Positions 8,905-17,510 of a stretch of 64,000 nt of DNA are shown piece after piece. How positions within the stretch are numbered: the first letter of the stretch is position 1; each line of letters opens with the position of its first letter. Below the pieces are notes generated by a model. It was not told where the DNA came from, ran no database searches, and was given only the letters and a program-made list of their open reading frames with translations. Position numbers and translations under genes: made by a program. Source of the DNA: an uncultured Tateyamaria sp. (GTDB lineage Bacteria; Pseudomonadota; Alphaproteobacteria; Rhodobacterales; Rhodobacteraceae); the NCBI RefSeq assembly GCF_947496075.1, contig NZ_CANMBJ010000002.1, positions 558,001-622,000 of the forward strand. The letters are read 5' to 3'.

Positions 8905-9549
8905 ATGATGGAACAGGTCATTGTTTGGGATTTCGATGGTGTTCTGAACGGCAACATTGTGGACGGACGATTTGTCTGGGCGGATGCTCTGTTTGACGAT
9001 TGGGGTGTGCGGCTGGACGCCTTGCAATCGCATCTGTTCCGGCCCGAGCGCATGCGCTCTATCATGCGAGGCGAGCGAGACCTGCGCGACGCCCTGTCCG
9101 AGTGGATCGCCGGGTTGGAGCAAGAGGTCGACGTGGACGCCTTTCTTGCCTACTGGTTTGCCAAGGATGCCCGTCCTGACCCGGCTGTCCTGCCGCACTT
9201 GGAGCGTTTGGCGTTTCGCCACGTGATCGGCACAAATAACGAGGCGCGCCGGGCAGCGTATATCGAGACAGAGATGGGGTTTGCCGATCGGGTTGAACGG
9301 GTCTTTGCCTCCGGTCGCATGGGCTGTGCGAAACCCGAGGATGCCTATTTTGCGCAGATCGAGGATTGGACGGGCGCACCTGCTGCGTCCCATGTTCTGG
9401 TGGACGATTCGAAACGGAATGCTGACGCAGCACAAGCGCGTGGCTGGCGCGCCTACCATTTTGCCGATAACACGCGTGCTGGTCTTGGGCCGTTTCTGGA
9501 TCGCTTGACCTGGTCTGCACAAACGCCTCTGGTCGCGCCGGTCAAATAG
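8905..9549 (+). CDS. HAD-superfamily hydrolase
   Basis: 214-residue haloacid-dehalogenase-type phosphatase. Motif I is VIVWDFDGVLNGN (nucleophile and acid/base aspartates), motif II the threonine in VIGTNNEARR, motif III lysine in GCAKPEDAY, and motif IV VLVDDSKRNADAA. A helical cap of about 80 residues lies between motifs I and II. The substrate is not predictable. It ends 35 bases before cobO on the same strand, but a link to cobalamin is only positional. Confidence 0.82.
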   Translation: MMEQVIVWDFDGVLNGNIVDGRFVWADALFDDWGVRLDALQSHLFRPERMRSIMRGERDLRDALSEWIAGLEQEVDVDAFLAYWFAKDARPDPAVLPHLERLAFRHVIGTNNEARRAAYIETEMGFADRVERVFASGRMGCAKPEDAYFAQIEDWTGAPAASHVLVDDSKRNADAAQARGWRAYHFADNTRAGLGPFLDRLTWSAQTPLVAPVK

Positions 9550-9584
9550 TGGCACCACTTGGCCGACATATACCGGAGGACGCC

Positions 9585-10196
9585 ATGGACGACATCACCG
9601 AACGCCACAATGCCAAGATGAAAAAGATCAAGGCCGCCCGTGACAAGATGATGGCGACCAAGACCGAGGAAAAGGGCCTGATCATGGTCCATACCGGACC
9701 GGGCAAGGGCAAATCCTCGTCCGGGTTCGGGATGATCATGCGCTGCATTTCGCATGGTATGCCGTGTGCGGTGGTTCAGTTCATCAAGGGCAATTGGGAC
9801 ACCGGGGAAAAGACGTTCCTACGGGATCGCTTTGCCGATGAGTGCCGGTTCTTTGTATCCGGAGAAGGGTTCACATGGGAAACCCAGGACCGGGAGCGGG
9901 ATATCGCGGCGGCGCAGAATGGGTGGAAGATTGCCAAGGAGCAGATCCTCGATCCCGAGATCCAGTTTGTCTTGCTGGACGAGATCAATATCGCGTTGCG
10001 CTACGATTATCTGGATATCGACGAGGTTGTGGATTTCCTGATGACAGAAAAGCCCGAGATGACGCATGTGGTGCTGACGGGCCGGAACGCGAAGCCTGAG
10101 TTGATCGAGGCGGCGGACCTCGTGACCGAGATGACGCTGGTGAAACACCCCTTCAAGGATCTGGGCGTCAAAGCGCAGAAAGGGGTGGAATTCTGA
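9585..10196 (+). CDS. cobO: Cob(I)yrinic acid a,c-diamide adenosyltransferase
   Basis: Transfers the 5'-deoxyadenosyl group of ATP to cob(I)alamin precursors (CobA/CobO/BtuR family). 203 residues. The modified P-loop is HTGPGKGKSSSGFG at about residue 36, followed by VVQFIKGNWDTGE, and the Walker B-like LLDEINIALRYDYL. The start at MDDITERHNAK has GGAGGA five bases upstream. An in-frame ATG at 9549 overlaps the HAD stop and lacks this site. Confidence 0.94.
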   Translation: MDDITERHNAKMKKIKAARDKMMATKTEEKGLIMVHTGPGKGKSSSGFGMIMRCISHGMPCAVVQFIKGNWDTGEKTFLRDRFADECRFFVSGEGFTWETQDRERDIAAAQNGWKIAKEQILDPEIQFVLLDEINIALRYDYLDIDEVVDFLMTEKPEMTHVVLTGRNAKPELIEAADLVTEMTLVKHPFKDLGVKAQKGVEF

Positions 10197-10220
10197 TGCT
10201 GCCCATCGGACAGCAAGGGC

Positions 10221-10370
10221 TTAGCTCAAAAGTGCTGCCACGGTATCAAGGTCAATGGCCCAAGCAGCGGCTGGCACTGCAATAGCCAGCCCCATCAGGA
10301 TCATCGTTTTGCGTGCCCGCGCCTTGGCCGCGCGCTTGCGGCGTTCGGGTGTGTTTGTGAAATCCAACAT
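10221..10370 (-). CDS. 49-residue cationic single-pass membrane miniprotein
   Basis: Short ORF antisense to its neighbours, filling the gap between cobO and cobQ. Product begins MLDFTNTPERRKRAAK, with ten Arg/Lys in the first 21 residues, then about 17 hydrophobic residues (MILMGLAIAVPAAAWAI) and a short acidic tail. GGAAAG precedes the ATG. This is the topology of a small inner-membrane protein with its basic end in the cytoplasm. No family is recognised, and a link to cobalt or corrinoid handling is positional only. Confidence 0.5.
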   Translation of the reverse strand: MLDFTNTPERRKRAAKARARKTMILMGLAIAVPAAAWAIDLDTVAALLS

Positions 10371-10467
10371 GATCTTTCCGTTTCGTTTGTGTGGTGTCAT
10401 GTAAGTGATCGTCGCATCAGCATGCGCGACGAATCTGGCATTTCTGGGTTGTCAGGATGGAGGTATC

Positions 10468-11916
10468 ATGGCGAAAGCCCTCATGTTTCAAGGCACGGGC
10501 TCGAATGTCGGCAAGTCGATGCTGGTGTCGGGTATGTGCCGCGCGGCAAAGCGCCGAGGCCTGTCCGTCGCCCCTTTCAAGCCGCAAAACATGTCGAACA
10601 ATGCCGCCGTGACGACCGATGGGGGCGAGATTGGTCGCGCCCAGGCGCTGCAAGCCATGGCCTGTGGGCTTGAGCCGCATACCGACATGAACCCGGTGCT
10701 TCTGAAGCCTGAGACGGATGTGGGCAGCCAGGTCGTGGTTCAGGGCAAGCGCGTGACCACCGTACAGGCCCGCGAATACGCGGCGTTGAAGCCGCAGCTC
10801 ATGGAGCATGTTCTAGACAGCTTTGGTCGGTTGAAGCAGGAACACGATCTAGTGCTCGTCGAAGGGGCGGGCAGCCCGGCCGAGGTGAACCTGCGCCGGG
10901 GCGACATCGCCAATATGGGCTTTGCCCGCGCCGCCGACTGCCCGGTGATCCTGGCCGGTGACATCGACCGGGGTGGTGTGATCGCGCAGGTTGTTGGTAC
11001 GCAGGCGGTTATTGACCCCGAAGATGCCGCGTTGATCCAGGGGTTCCTGATCAACCGCTTTCGTGGTGATCCGCGCCTGTTTGACGATGGTTATACCTTG
11101 ATCGAACAGCACACGGGATGGCGTGGCTTTGGCGTGGTGCCTTGGTTTTCGGATGCCTGGAAACTGCCAGCAGAGGATGCGCTGGATATCGCGACACCGC
11201 GCCGCCCGGATGGCCTGCACATCGTGTGCCTCAAGCTGTCCCGTATCGCGAATTTCGATGATCTTGACCCGTTGGCACAGGAGCCGGGGGTGCGGTTGAC
11301 CATGCTGCATGCGGGCCAACCGTTGCCTGCGGACACGGATGTGGTGATCATCCCGGGTAGCAAGTCAACGCGGGGCGATCTACAATTTCTGCGGGACCAG
11401 GGCTGGGACGAGGATATCCGTGCCCACGCGCGGCGCGGTGGGGCTGTCTTAGGGATCTGTGGCGGGTTCCAGATGCTGGGTCGCGTGGTAGATGACCCCG
11501 AAGGCATTGAAGGGCCGGCCGGCGCCACGGATGGGATCGGATTGCTGGATGTCCAGACCATGATGACCGATGACAAGCGTTTGACCACCATCGAGGCGGT
11601 CCATGTGCCAACAGGGCAAGCTTTTCAAGGATACGAAATTCACATCGGACGCAGCGAAGGACCTGACCGCGCGCGTCCCTTTGCGCAGGTTGCTGGTCAG
11701 AACGAAGGTGCGATCAGTGCGGATGGACGGATTGCGGGCAGCTATCTGCACGGTATGTTTCGCGACGATGGCTTTCGGCGGGCTTGGCTTGCGAGGTTCG
11801 GACTGAACCACGGCAACGCATCCTACGCTGATACCGTGGAGGTCACGCTCGATGCATTGGCGGACCATCTCGAAACCCATCTTGATATCGACGCGCTTTT
11901 GGCTTGCGCACGATAG
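10468..11916 (+). CDS. cobQ: Cobyric acid synthase
   Basis: Glutamine-dependent amidation of four side-chain carboxylates (b, d, e, g) of adenosylcobyrinate a,c-diamide. 482 residues. The N-terminal dethiobiotin-synthetase-like ATPase has [16 protein letters not shown] and [12 protein letters not shown]. The C-terminal class I glutamine amidotransferase has nucleophilic Cys in [12 protein letters not shown] and a later histidine in SYLHGMF. The start MAKALMFQG is preceded by GGAGG. An in-frame ATC-proximal start 21 codons upstream has no ribosome site. Confidence 0.95.
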   Translation: MAKALMFQGTGSNVGKSMLVSGMCRAAKRRGLSVAPFKPQNMSNNAAVTTDGGEIGRAQALQAMACGLEPHTDMNPVLLKPETDVGSQVVVQGKRVTTVQAREYAALKPQLMEHVLDSFGRLKQEHDLVLVEGAGSPAEVNLRRGDIANMGFARAADCPVILAGDIDRGGVIAQVVGTQAVIDPEDAALIQGFLINRFRGDPRLFDDGYTLIEQHTGWRGFGVVPWFSDAWKLPAEDALDIATPRRPDGLHIVCLKLSRIANFDDLDPLAQEPGVRLTMLHAGQPLPADTDVVIIPGSKSTRGDLQFLRDQGWDEDIRAHARRGGAVLGICGGFQMLGRVVDDPEGIEGPAGATDGIGLLDVQTMMTDDKRLTTIEAVHVPTGQAFQGYEIHIGRSEGPDRARPFAQVAGQNEGAISADGRIAGSYLHGMFRDDGFRRAWLARFGLNHGNASYADTVEVTLDALADHLETHLDIDALLACAR

Positions 11917-11938
11917 GGCGGGGGCACAGAGTTCGCAC

Positions 11939-12331
11939 ATGCCTCATATCGTGATCGACTATTCCGCCAATCTTGATGATCAACTGGACATGCACGGCCT
12001 TTGCCTTGCGCTAAAGGATGCAGCGGCGGCGACAGGTGTGTTTCCCGCGGCGGGCATTCGGGTGCGCGCACATGCTGCACATCACAGTGTGATCGCGGAT
12101 GGCGACAAGAAACACGGCTTCATCGACATTGTGATCCGGTTGGCTGCGGGGCGGACCGAGGACCAGAAGACCCTGACAGCAGATACTGTCTTTGAGGCGG
12201 CCAAGACCTTTACCGCGGATCACATGGCGCATCACCCTTTCATGCTGTCACTTGAACTTCGAGAGATCGACCCGAACCATAGCCGCAAAACCAGTTCGAT
12301 CCGCAACTACCTGCCGCCGGAGATGCACTAG
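11939..12331 (+). CDS. 5-carboxymethyl-2-hydroxymuconate isomerase-like tautomerase
   Basis: 130 residues of the CHMI (HpaF) branch of the tautomerase superfamily, which isomerises 5-carboxymethyl-2-hydroxymuconate in homoprotocatechuate breakdown. The ATG at 11939 gives MPHIVIDYSANL, so processing exposes the catalytic Pro1. This is the basis for the start. The family ending LREIDPNHSRKTSSIRNYL is present. No other homoprotocatechuate genes are near, so it may act on a different enol substrate or be an isolated gene. It starts 22 bases after cobQ. Confidence 0.8.
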   Translation: MPHIVIDYSANLDDQLDMHGLCLALKDAAAATGVFPAAGIRVRAHAAHHSVIADGDKKHGFIDIVIRLAAGRTEDQKTLTADTVFEAAKTFTADHMAHHPFMLSLELREIDPNHSRKTSSIRNYLPPEMH

Positions 12332-12374
12332 AGATTTCTTTTGACTGAAAATACGACGGGGGAGTCCGCAGGAC

Positions 12375-12389
12375 GGGGGCAGCGCCCCC
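12375..12389. repeat. GGGGGC-AGC-GCCCCC hairpin
   Basis: Perfect 6-bp GC stem with a 3-base loop in the convergent gap between the isomerase and the Anbu gene. It lacks a U-tract. It may aid bidirectional termination or be a short dispersed palindrome. Confidence 0.4.
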
Positions 12390-12420
12390 TAGAAAATGTC
12401 GTCGCGCAGCGTCCGTGGGA

Positions 12421-13155
12421 TCATTCGAAGGCGAACTCAGGAAGCTGATCGAAGGCAACTTTCAGTGCATGACCCCAGCCATTCGACACCGTCTGAAAAT
12501 AAGGATCGTCCGCTTCGATCCGTTCTGCATGGCTGATGGACAGACTGTCCATATCATAGGTCACAAAATCAAGTGGCAGGCCAACCGACAGGTTGGATTT
12601 GATGGTCGAATCGAAACTGACCATTAACAACTTTATCGCCTCTTCGAACCGCATGGCGGGATCGTGGGCACGCACGATGATGGGCTTGCCGTATTTTGCC
12701 TCACCGATCTGGAAAAAGGGCGTGTCCTCAGAAGCTTCGATGAAATTTCCCTCTGGATACACCAGAAACAGACGCGGCTCTGACCCTGCGATCTGTCCAC
12801 CGATGATCATCGTTGCGCCAAAGGCGCCGTCGGCCTCCATTCCTGTTGTGGCATTGGACTGGATCACCTCTTTCAGCGTCCGGCCCACTTCGCGTGCAAC
12901 CTGGAACATAGATGGCGCTTCGAGGATCGATGGCTTGCGATCTTCGGGAGCCTTTGACCGTTCGTCCAGCAGCGAGATCACCGATTGCGTGGTCGCAAGG
13001 TTTCCGGCTGTCATGATCACGATGACGCGCTCACCAGGCATTTCCCAAGTGTGCATCTTCTTCACGGTCGAGATGTTGTCGACGCCCGCATTGGTGCGTG
13101 TGTCGGACATAAAAATCAGTCCGGCATCCAACCGCATCCCTACGCAATAGGTCAT
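12421..13155 (-). CDS. Anbu (ancestral beta-subunit) proteasome-type peptidase
   Basis: 244-residue Ntn-hydrolase of the Anbu/HslV-like branch. After Met removal the N-terminus is TYCVGMRLD, giving Thr1 as nucleophile, with Asp17 in MSDTRTNAG and a lysine near position 32-33 in STVKKMHTW, the proteasomal triad spacing. It is the last gene of an operon with a transglutaminase, an alpha-E protein and an ATP-grasp enzyme, the typical Anbu context. Anbu assembles into open helical or ring forms. Its substrate is unknown. Confidence 0.92.
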   Translation of the reverse strand: MTYCVGMRLDAGLIFMSDTRTNAGVDNISTVKKMHTWEMPGERVIVIMTAGNLATTQSVISLLDERSKAPEDRKPSILEAPSMFQVAREVGRTLKEVIQSNATTGMEADGAFGATMIIGGQIAGSEPRLFLVYPEGNFIEASEDTPFFQIGEAKYGKPIIVRAHDPAMRFEEAIKLLMVSFDSTIKSNLSVGLPLDFVTYDMDSLSISHAERIEADDPYFQTVSNGWGHALKVAFDQLPEFAFE

Positions 13156-13194
13156 ATCTTGTGTGTCCCCGCCCCGAGTCGCGGCAAATCTGCG

Positions 13195-13995
13195 CTATTG
13201 CTGCTGCACCTGCAAGGTCACAGACATATCTTCCCCGGCGTTACCATAGCGTAAACCGGAAATCGGGGCGGCCCCGCGATAGTCAAGGCCCGTGGCGACA
13301 CGCACGTAACGTGCGTCGGGCGAGATGCCGTTGGAAATGTCGAACCCCACCCAACCCAAGCCTTCCACATACGCTTCTGCCCAGGCATGGCTGGCGTCCT
13401 GATCGACCCGATCATCCATCATCAGGTATCCCGAGACATAGCGGGCAGGAAACCCGAGTAGGCGGGCCGCCGTGATGAACACATGGGCATGGTCCTGGCA
13501 TACACCATGACCTGCCTCCATCACGGCTTCCGCCGTGAGGTCAGAGGCCGTCTGATCAGTTGAGTAAGGCACCTGTTCAAGAACATGGGCGGACAGGGCG
13601 TGCAGCCGATCCAGATCGCTGCAGTTTGCGGGCGCGCTGTCTGCCAACGCCTGCACGTGCTCACCCGGTTTGGTCAGCACCGTACTGCGCCGGAACAGCC
13701 ACAAGGGAACATATCCGCCTTGCGGTCCTACAATGCCCGCCTTGTCTTCGACGTCGACAATGCCGGCACAAGTGATCTCAATCTCGGTCTGGCCCGACGC
13801 GAAGCTGACCAGATCAACTGCATTTGCGTGCTCATCTTCGAACGACACCTCTACCTGCCCCCCGGTCACATCGATACGCCATTCTTCGACCAATTGACCA
13901 AGGCGGGACTTGGGACGCAGGCGGACCTGCTGCAGCCCGTATGGAACAGGCGCGTCGTAGGTGTAGTGGGTTTTGTGAAGAACGTTCAGGCGCAT
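13195..13995 (-). CDS. Transglutaminase-like cysteine protease, Anbu-linked
   Basis: 266 residues with an N-terminal beta domain (MRLNVLHKTHYTYDAPV) and a transglutaminase core. The catalytic triad is visible: Cys in GHGVCQDHAH, His in ASHAWAEAY, Asp in WVGFDISNG. Such proteins are thought to act as peptidases or amide-bond hydrolases. The start was chosen at the conserved MRLxVxHxTxYxY beginning, 4 bases from the alpha-E stop. The upstream in-frame ATG would intrude on the alpha-E gene. Confidence 0.9.
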   Translation of the reverse strand: MRLNVLHKTHYTYDAPVPYGLQQVRLRPKSRLGQLVEEWRIDVTGGQVEVSFEDEHANAVDLVSFASGQTEIEITCAGIVDVEDKAGIVGPQGGYVPLWLFRRSTVLTKPGEHVQALADSAPANCSDLDRLHALSAHVLEQVPYSTDQTASDLTAEAVMEAGHGVCQDHAHVFITAARLLGFPARYVSGYLMMDDRVDQDASHAWAEAYVEGLGWVGFDISNGISPDARYVRVATGLDYRGAAPISGLRYGNAGEDMSVTLQVQQQ

Positions 13996-13999
13996 GGAG

Positions 14000-14941
14000 T
14001 CATTCAATAAATCGGTAGTCAATTTCGATCTGGCGACCCAGGGCCGCGCTGTCCCGCAGGAAATCCGTGATGAATTCGTGCAGACCATAGTCAAAGATGG
14101 CGTTCATGTCGTGCGCCTTGAATTTCGAACAAAGCGCGTCGGCGAGGGATTGGCAGGTGTGCCGGGTCGCGTATTCCTGCTCGAGGTAGCCGAGGTTGTC
14201 GCCGATCTTGCCATAGCAAAAGGCGAGGCTGCGCGGCAGACGACCGTCAAGGATCAGGAACTTTGCGATCGCTTTGGGGTCTACCTCTCCGTCGTGCAGG
14301 GTTTGGTAGGCCCGTGTCGTTGATGTGGCGCGCAGGATCGTGTCCCACTGCACGTTGTCGGATGGGCTGCCCACCAGCCGGACCGAGGGCAGCAGGATAT
14401 AGTATTTCTGATCAAGGATGCGCGCCGTGTTGTCAGCCCGTTCGAAAAAGGTGCCGATCCGGGCAAAGTTGTAGATGTGGTTGCGCACCATCGTGCCGTG
14501 CAGCGCCCCGCGCACAAAAGCGCTGCGTTGACGGATCACTTGCAGCACCCGCGGCAGATCGCGGTCTTGGACTTGCTGAGCCAACAGTCGCTTCAGCACC
14601 ATGTAGCACTCGTTCACCGCCTCCCACACTTCTCGGGTGAGCGCAGTGCGCACAACCCGGGCATTCATGCGCGCGGCTTCGATCCCTGCCATGATCGAGC
14701 CGGGGTTGTTCGGGTCGCGCAGCAGGAAGTCGATCACCTTTGGGCCATCGGGCGCGCCGTGTATCTCGGAATATGCTGCGCTCAGGCCGGTTGAGGACAG
14801 GATTGACGTCCATTCGCTTTCCGCAGCGCTCGATCGCGTCAGCGAAATGCGCAGCCCCGCGTCGATCATACGTGCGGTGTTCTCGGCCCGTTCGAGATAG
14901 CGGAACATCCAGAAGAGCCCGCCTGCGGTCTTGCCCAGCAT
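14000..14941 (-). CDS. Alpha-E domain protein
   Basis: 313-residue, almost entirely helical protein (DUF403/alpha-E) with the hallmark WMFRYLERAENTARMID at the N-terminus and GTFFERADNTARILDQKYY in the middle, an internal pseudo-repeat. It is consistently partnered with circularly permuted ATP-grasp and transglutaminase proteins and has no known activity. The start at MLGKTAGGLFW lies 4 bases after the ATP-grasp stop and fits the family N-terminus. Confidence 0.9.
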   Translation of the reverse strand: MLGKTAGGLFWMFRYLERAENTARMIDAGLRISLTRSSAAESEWTSILSSTGLSAAYSEIHGAPDGPKVIDFLLRDPNNPGSIMAGIEAARMNARVVRTALTREVWEAVNECYMVLKRLLAQQVQDRDLPRVLQVIRQRSAFVRGALHGTMVRNHIYNFARIGTFFERADNTARILDQKYYILLPSVRLVGSPSDNVQWDTILRATSTTRAYQTLHDGEVDPKAIAKFLILDGRLPRSLAFCYGKIGDNLGYLEQEYATRHTCQSLADALCSKFKAHDMNAIFDYGLHEFITDFLRDSAALGRQIEIDYRFIE

Positions 14942-14945
14942 CGCG

Positions 14946-16373
14946 CTACTCCTCCAGCACCCAAGTGTCCTTGGTCCCGCCACCCTGCGATGAGTTCACG
15001 ACAAGCGACCCTTCGGTAAGGGCCACACGTGTCAGCCCACCGGGCGTGATGTCGATCCGGTCAGGCGAGACAAGGACAAAGGGGCGCAAATCCACGTGGC
15101 GCGGCGCAAGGCCCGCATCCGTCAGGATAGGCACTGTGGACAAGGCCAAGGTTGGTTGGGCGATGTAGTTGCCGGGGGCGGCCTCCAGCTTGGCGCGGAA
15201 GTCCTCGATCTCTTTCTTGGATGCCGCAGGGCCGACAAGCATCCCGTAGCCGCCCGAGCCATGCACTTCCTTCACCACCAGATCGGCAAGGTTATCGAGC
15301 ACGTATTTCAGGGCCTGCGGTTCCGAACAGCGATGCGTCGGGACGTTTTGCAGGATTGCCTTTTCGCCGGTGTAGAATTCGACGATGTCCGGCATGTAGC
15401 TGTAGATCGCCTTGTCGTCCGCGATCCCCGTGCCGGGTGCGTTGGCAATCGTGATCCCGCCGGCGCGATAGACGTCCATGATGCCGGGTACACCCAAAAC
15501 GCTGTCCGGGTTGAAGTTCATCGGATCGAGATATTCATCATCCACCCTGCGATAAAGCACATCGATAGGTTTGTAGCCCCGTGTGGTCCGCATCGCCACA
15601 CGCCCGTCCACGACGCGCAAATCATGCCCTTCAACCAGCTCGGCGCTCATTTGATCGGCAAGGAACGCGTGCTCGTAATAGGCCGAGTTGTGGATGCCCG
15701 GTGTCAGGACGGCAATGGTCGGGCGACCATTGCAGGCATCCGGTGCGCAGGCTGAAAGCGATTTGCGCAATGATCGTGGGTACTGGCCGACAGATTGCAC
15801 TTTGATCTTGCTGAACAGCTCCGGGAACATGTGCAGCATCGTCTCGCGGTTTTCGAGCATGTAGCTCACACCCGAAGGGGTGCGCGCGTTGTCTTCCAAA
15901 ACAAAGAACTCGTCGTCTCCGGTGCGCACCAGATCGGTGCCGACGATATGGGTATAGATGTCGCCGGGGGGCGAGACGCCGATCATCTCAGGCAGGAAAG
16001 CATCGTTGCGCGCGATCATTTCGGCAGGCAGGCGGCCTGCGCGCACGATCTCTTGTCGGTGGTAGATGTCGTGCAGAAAGGCGTTGAGCGCGCGCACGCG
16101 TTGTTCGATGCCCTTGGCCACCTTGGCCCATTCGCGGGCGGCGATGATGCGCGGCACCAGATCGAAAGGGATCAACCGTTCGGTGGCGTCTGGATCGCCG
16201 TAGACGTTGAAGGTCACGCCGATCAATCGGAACAGCGCTTCGGCTTCCTCTGACTTGGAGAGTAGGCGGGCGGTGTCTTCGTCCGCGAACCATTTGGAGT
16301 AATCGGCATAGGGGGCACGTGCGGCTGTGCCGTGGCCAAACATCTCGTCGAAATACGTGGGTCTTCCAGACAT
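14946..16373 (-). CDS. Circularly permuted ATP-grasp peptide ligase
   Basis: 475 residues (CP_ATPgrasp_2). Predicted to form an amide bond between a carboxylate and an amine using ATP. Motifs include EDNARTPSGVSYMLENR, DVLYRRVDDEYLDP, NAPGTGIADDKAIYSYMP and the VVKEVHGSGGYGMLVGP nucleotide-binding stretch. It is the first gene of the operon. The start at MSGRPTYFDEMFG matches the family N-terminus. An in-frame ATG 34 codons upstream is possible. Confidence 0.9.
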   Translation of the reverse strand: MSGRPTYFDEMFGHGTAARAPYADYSKWFADEDTARLLSKSEEAEALFRLIGVTFNVYGDPDATERLIPFDLVPRIIAAREWAKVAKGIEQRVRALNAFLHDIYHRQEIVRAGRLPAEMIARNDAFLPEMIGVSPPGDIYTHIVGTDLVRTGDDEFFVLEDNARTPSGVSYMLENRETMLHMFPELFSKIKVQSVGQYPRSLRKSLSACAPDACNGRPTIAVLTPGIHNSAYYEHAFLADQMSAELVEGHDLRVVDGRVAMRTTRGYKPIDVLYRRVDDEYLDPMNFNPDSVLGVPGIMDVYRAGGITIANAPGTGIADDKAIYSYMPDIVEFYTGEKAILQNVPTHRCSEPQALKYVLDNLADLVVKEVHGSGGYGMLVGPAASKKEIEDFRAKLEAAPGNYIAQPTLALSTVPILTDAGLAPRHVDLRPFVLVSPDRIDITPGGLTRVALTEGSLVVNSSQGGGTKDTWVLEE

Positions 16374-16593
16374 GACCTTTAGCCTGCATATTCCACGCAA
16401 TGTCGCAACAAAAACGACGCAATTGGCGGGTTTCATGTGAAATCCTGTCGAATAATCAGGCGTTTGCTGTGCCAACTGTGCTTCTCACGCCAGAGTGGGC
16501 CACACTTGGCACACAGTTTCAGTGCGCGCACGCACTGGACGTTTCGCCGGGTTTCAGGGACGATGTTGCGAAGCATTCCGAACGAGGCGCCTC

Positions 16594-17424
16594 ATGTCCG
16601 ACCCCTGCATTATCTGTGTCGCTATCACGGGCTCGGTCCCCCAGAAATCGGACAACCCGGCAGTGCCGATCACGGTGCCGGAACAGGTCGAAAGCACCCA
16701 TGCCGCGTTTGAGGCGGGGGCGAGCATCTGTCACGCGCATGTGCGGAATGACGATGGCTCCACAACATCCGATCCCGACAAGTTCGCGCTTTTGAAAGAG
16801 GGCGTGGAAAAGCACTGTCCCGGTATGATCGTACAATTGTCGACCGGGGGGCGGTCTGGTGCGGGACAGGTGCGTGGCGGAATGCTGCCGCTGCGCCCGG
16901 ACATGGCATCGCTGTCTGTGGGGTCGAACAATTTTCCGACGCGGGTTTACGAGAACCCGCCGGACCTTGTCGATTGGCTGGCGGCCGAGATGATCACCTA
17001 TGATGTAAAGCCCGAGATCGAGGCGTTTGATCTGAGCCATATTCTCAAGGCGGCAGAGATGCATGCCAAGGGTCAGATCAAGGATACGCCTTACGTCCAG
17101 TTCGTGATGGGGGTTAAGAATGCGATGCCTGCAGATCGGCATGTCTTTGATTTTTATGTGCAAACCGTTCAGCGCCTGTTTCCGGACGCGCCGTGGTGTG
17201 CGGCGGGGATCGGGGCGAACCAGATCGTGTTGAATGAATGGGCCGTTGCCGCGGGTGGACATGCGCGCACGGGACTTGAGGACAATGTGCGTCTCGACAA
17301 GCAGACCCTCGCGCCCTCGAATGCGGCGTTGGTCGACCGGTTGGTTGATGTTTGCGCCAAGCATGACCGCCCCGTCGCGACCCCAACGCAGGCCCGTGCG
17401 ATCCTTGGTTTGCGGGCCGCGTGA
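16594..17424 (+). CDS. BKACE family beta-keto acid cleavage enzyme (DUF849)
   Basis: 276 residues. The BKACE family condenses a beta-keto acid with acetyl-CoA and cleaves it to acetoacetate and a new CoA ester, using a divalent metal. Metal ligands are expected in the HxH motif of ASICHAHVRNDDG. Other family features are VQLSTGGRSG, a PEIEAFDLSH stretch and ARTGLEDNVRLDK near the C-terminus (conserved Glu). The specific substrate (dehydrocarnitine, 3-keto-5-aminohexanoate or others) cannot be read. An acyl-CoA dehydrogenase follows. GAGGCG precedes the ATG. Confidence 0.88.
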   Translation: MSDPCIICVAITGSVPQKSDNPAVPITVPEQVESTHAAFEAGASICHAHVRNDDGSTTSDPDKFALLKEGVEKHCPGMIVQLSTGGRSGAGQVRGGMLPLRPDMASLSVGSNNFPTRVYENPPDLVDWLAAEMITYDVKPEIEAFDLSHILKAAEMHAKGQIKDTPYVQFVMGVKNAMPADRHVFDFYVQTVQRLFPDAPWCAAGIGANQIVLNEWAVAAGGHARTGLEDNVRLDKQTLAPSNAALVDRLVDVCAKHDRPVATPTQARAILGLRAA

Positions 17425-17510
17425 TCAAATTGCCCTAGCGTCACGTCCATGATCCGGTGGACACGGTCCGGTTGATCCGCCACCCTGCCAGTCATCAGGA
17501 GGAGATCATC

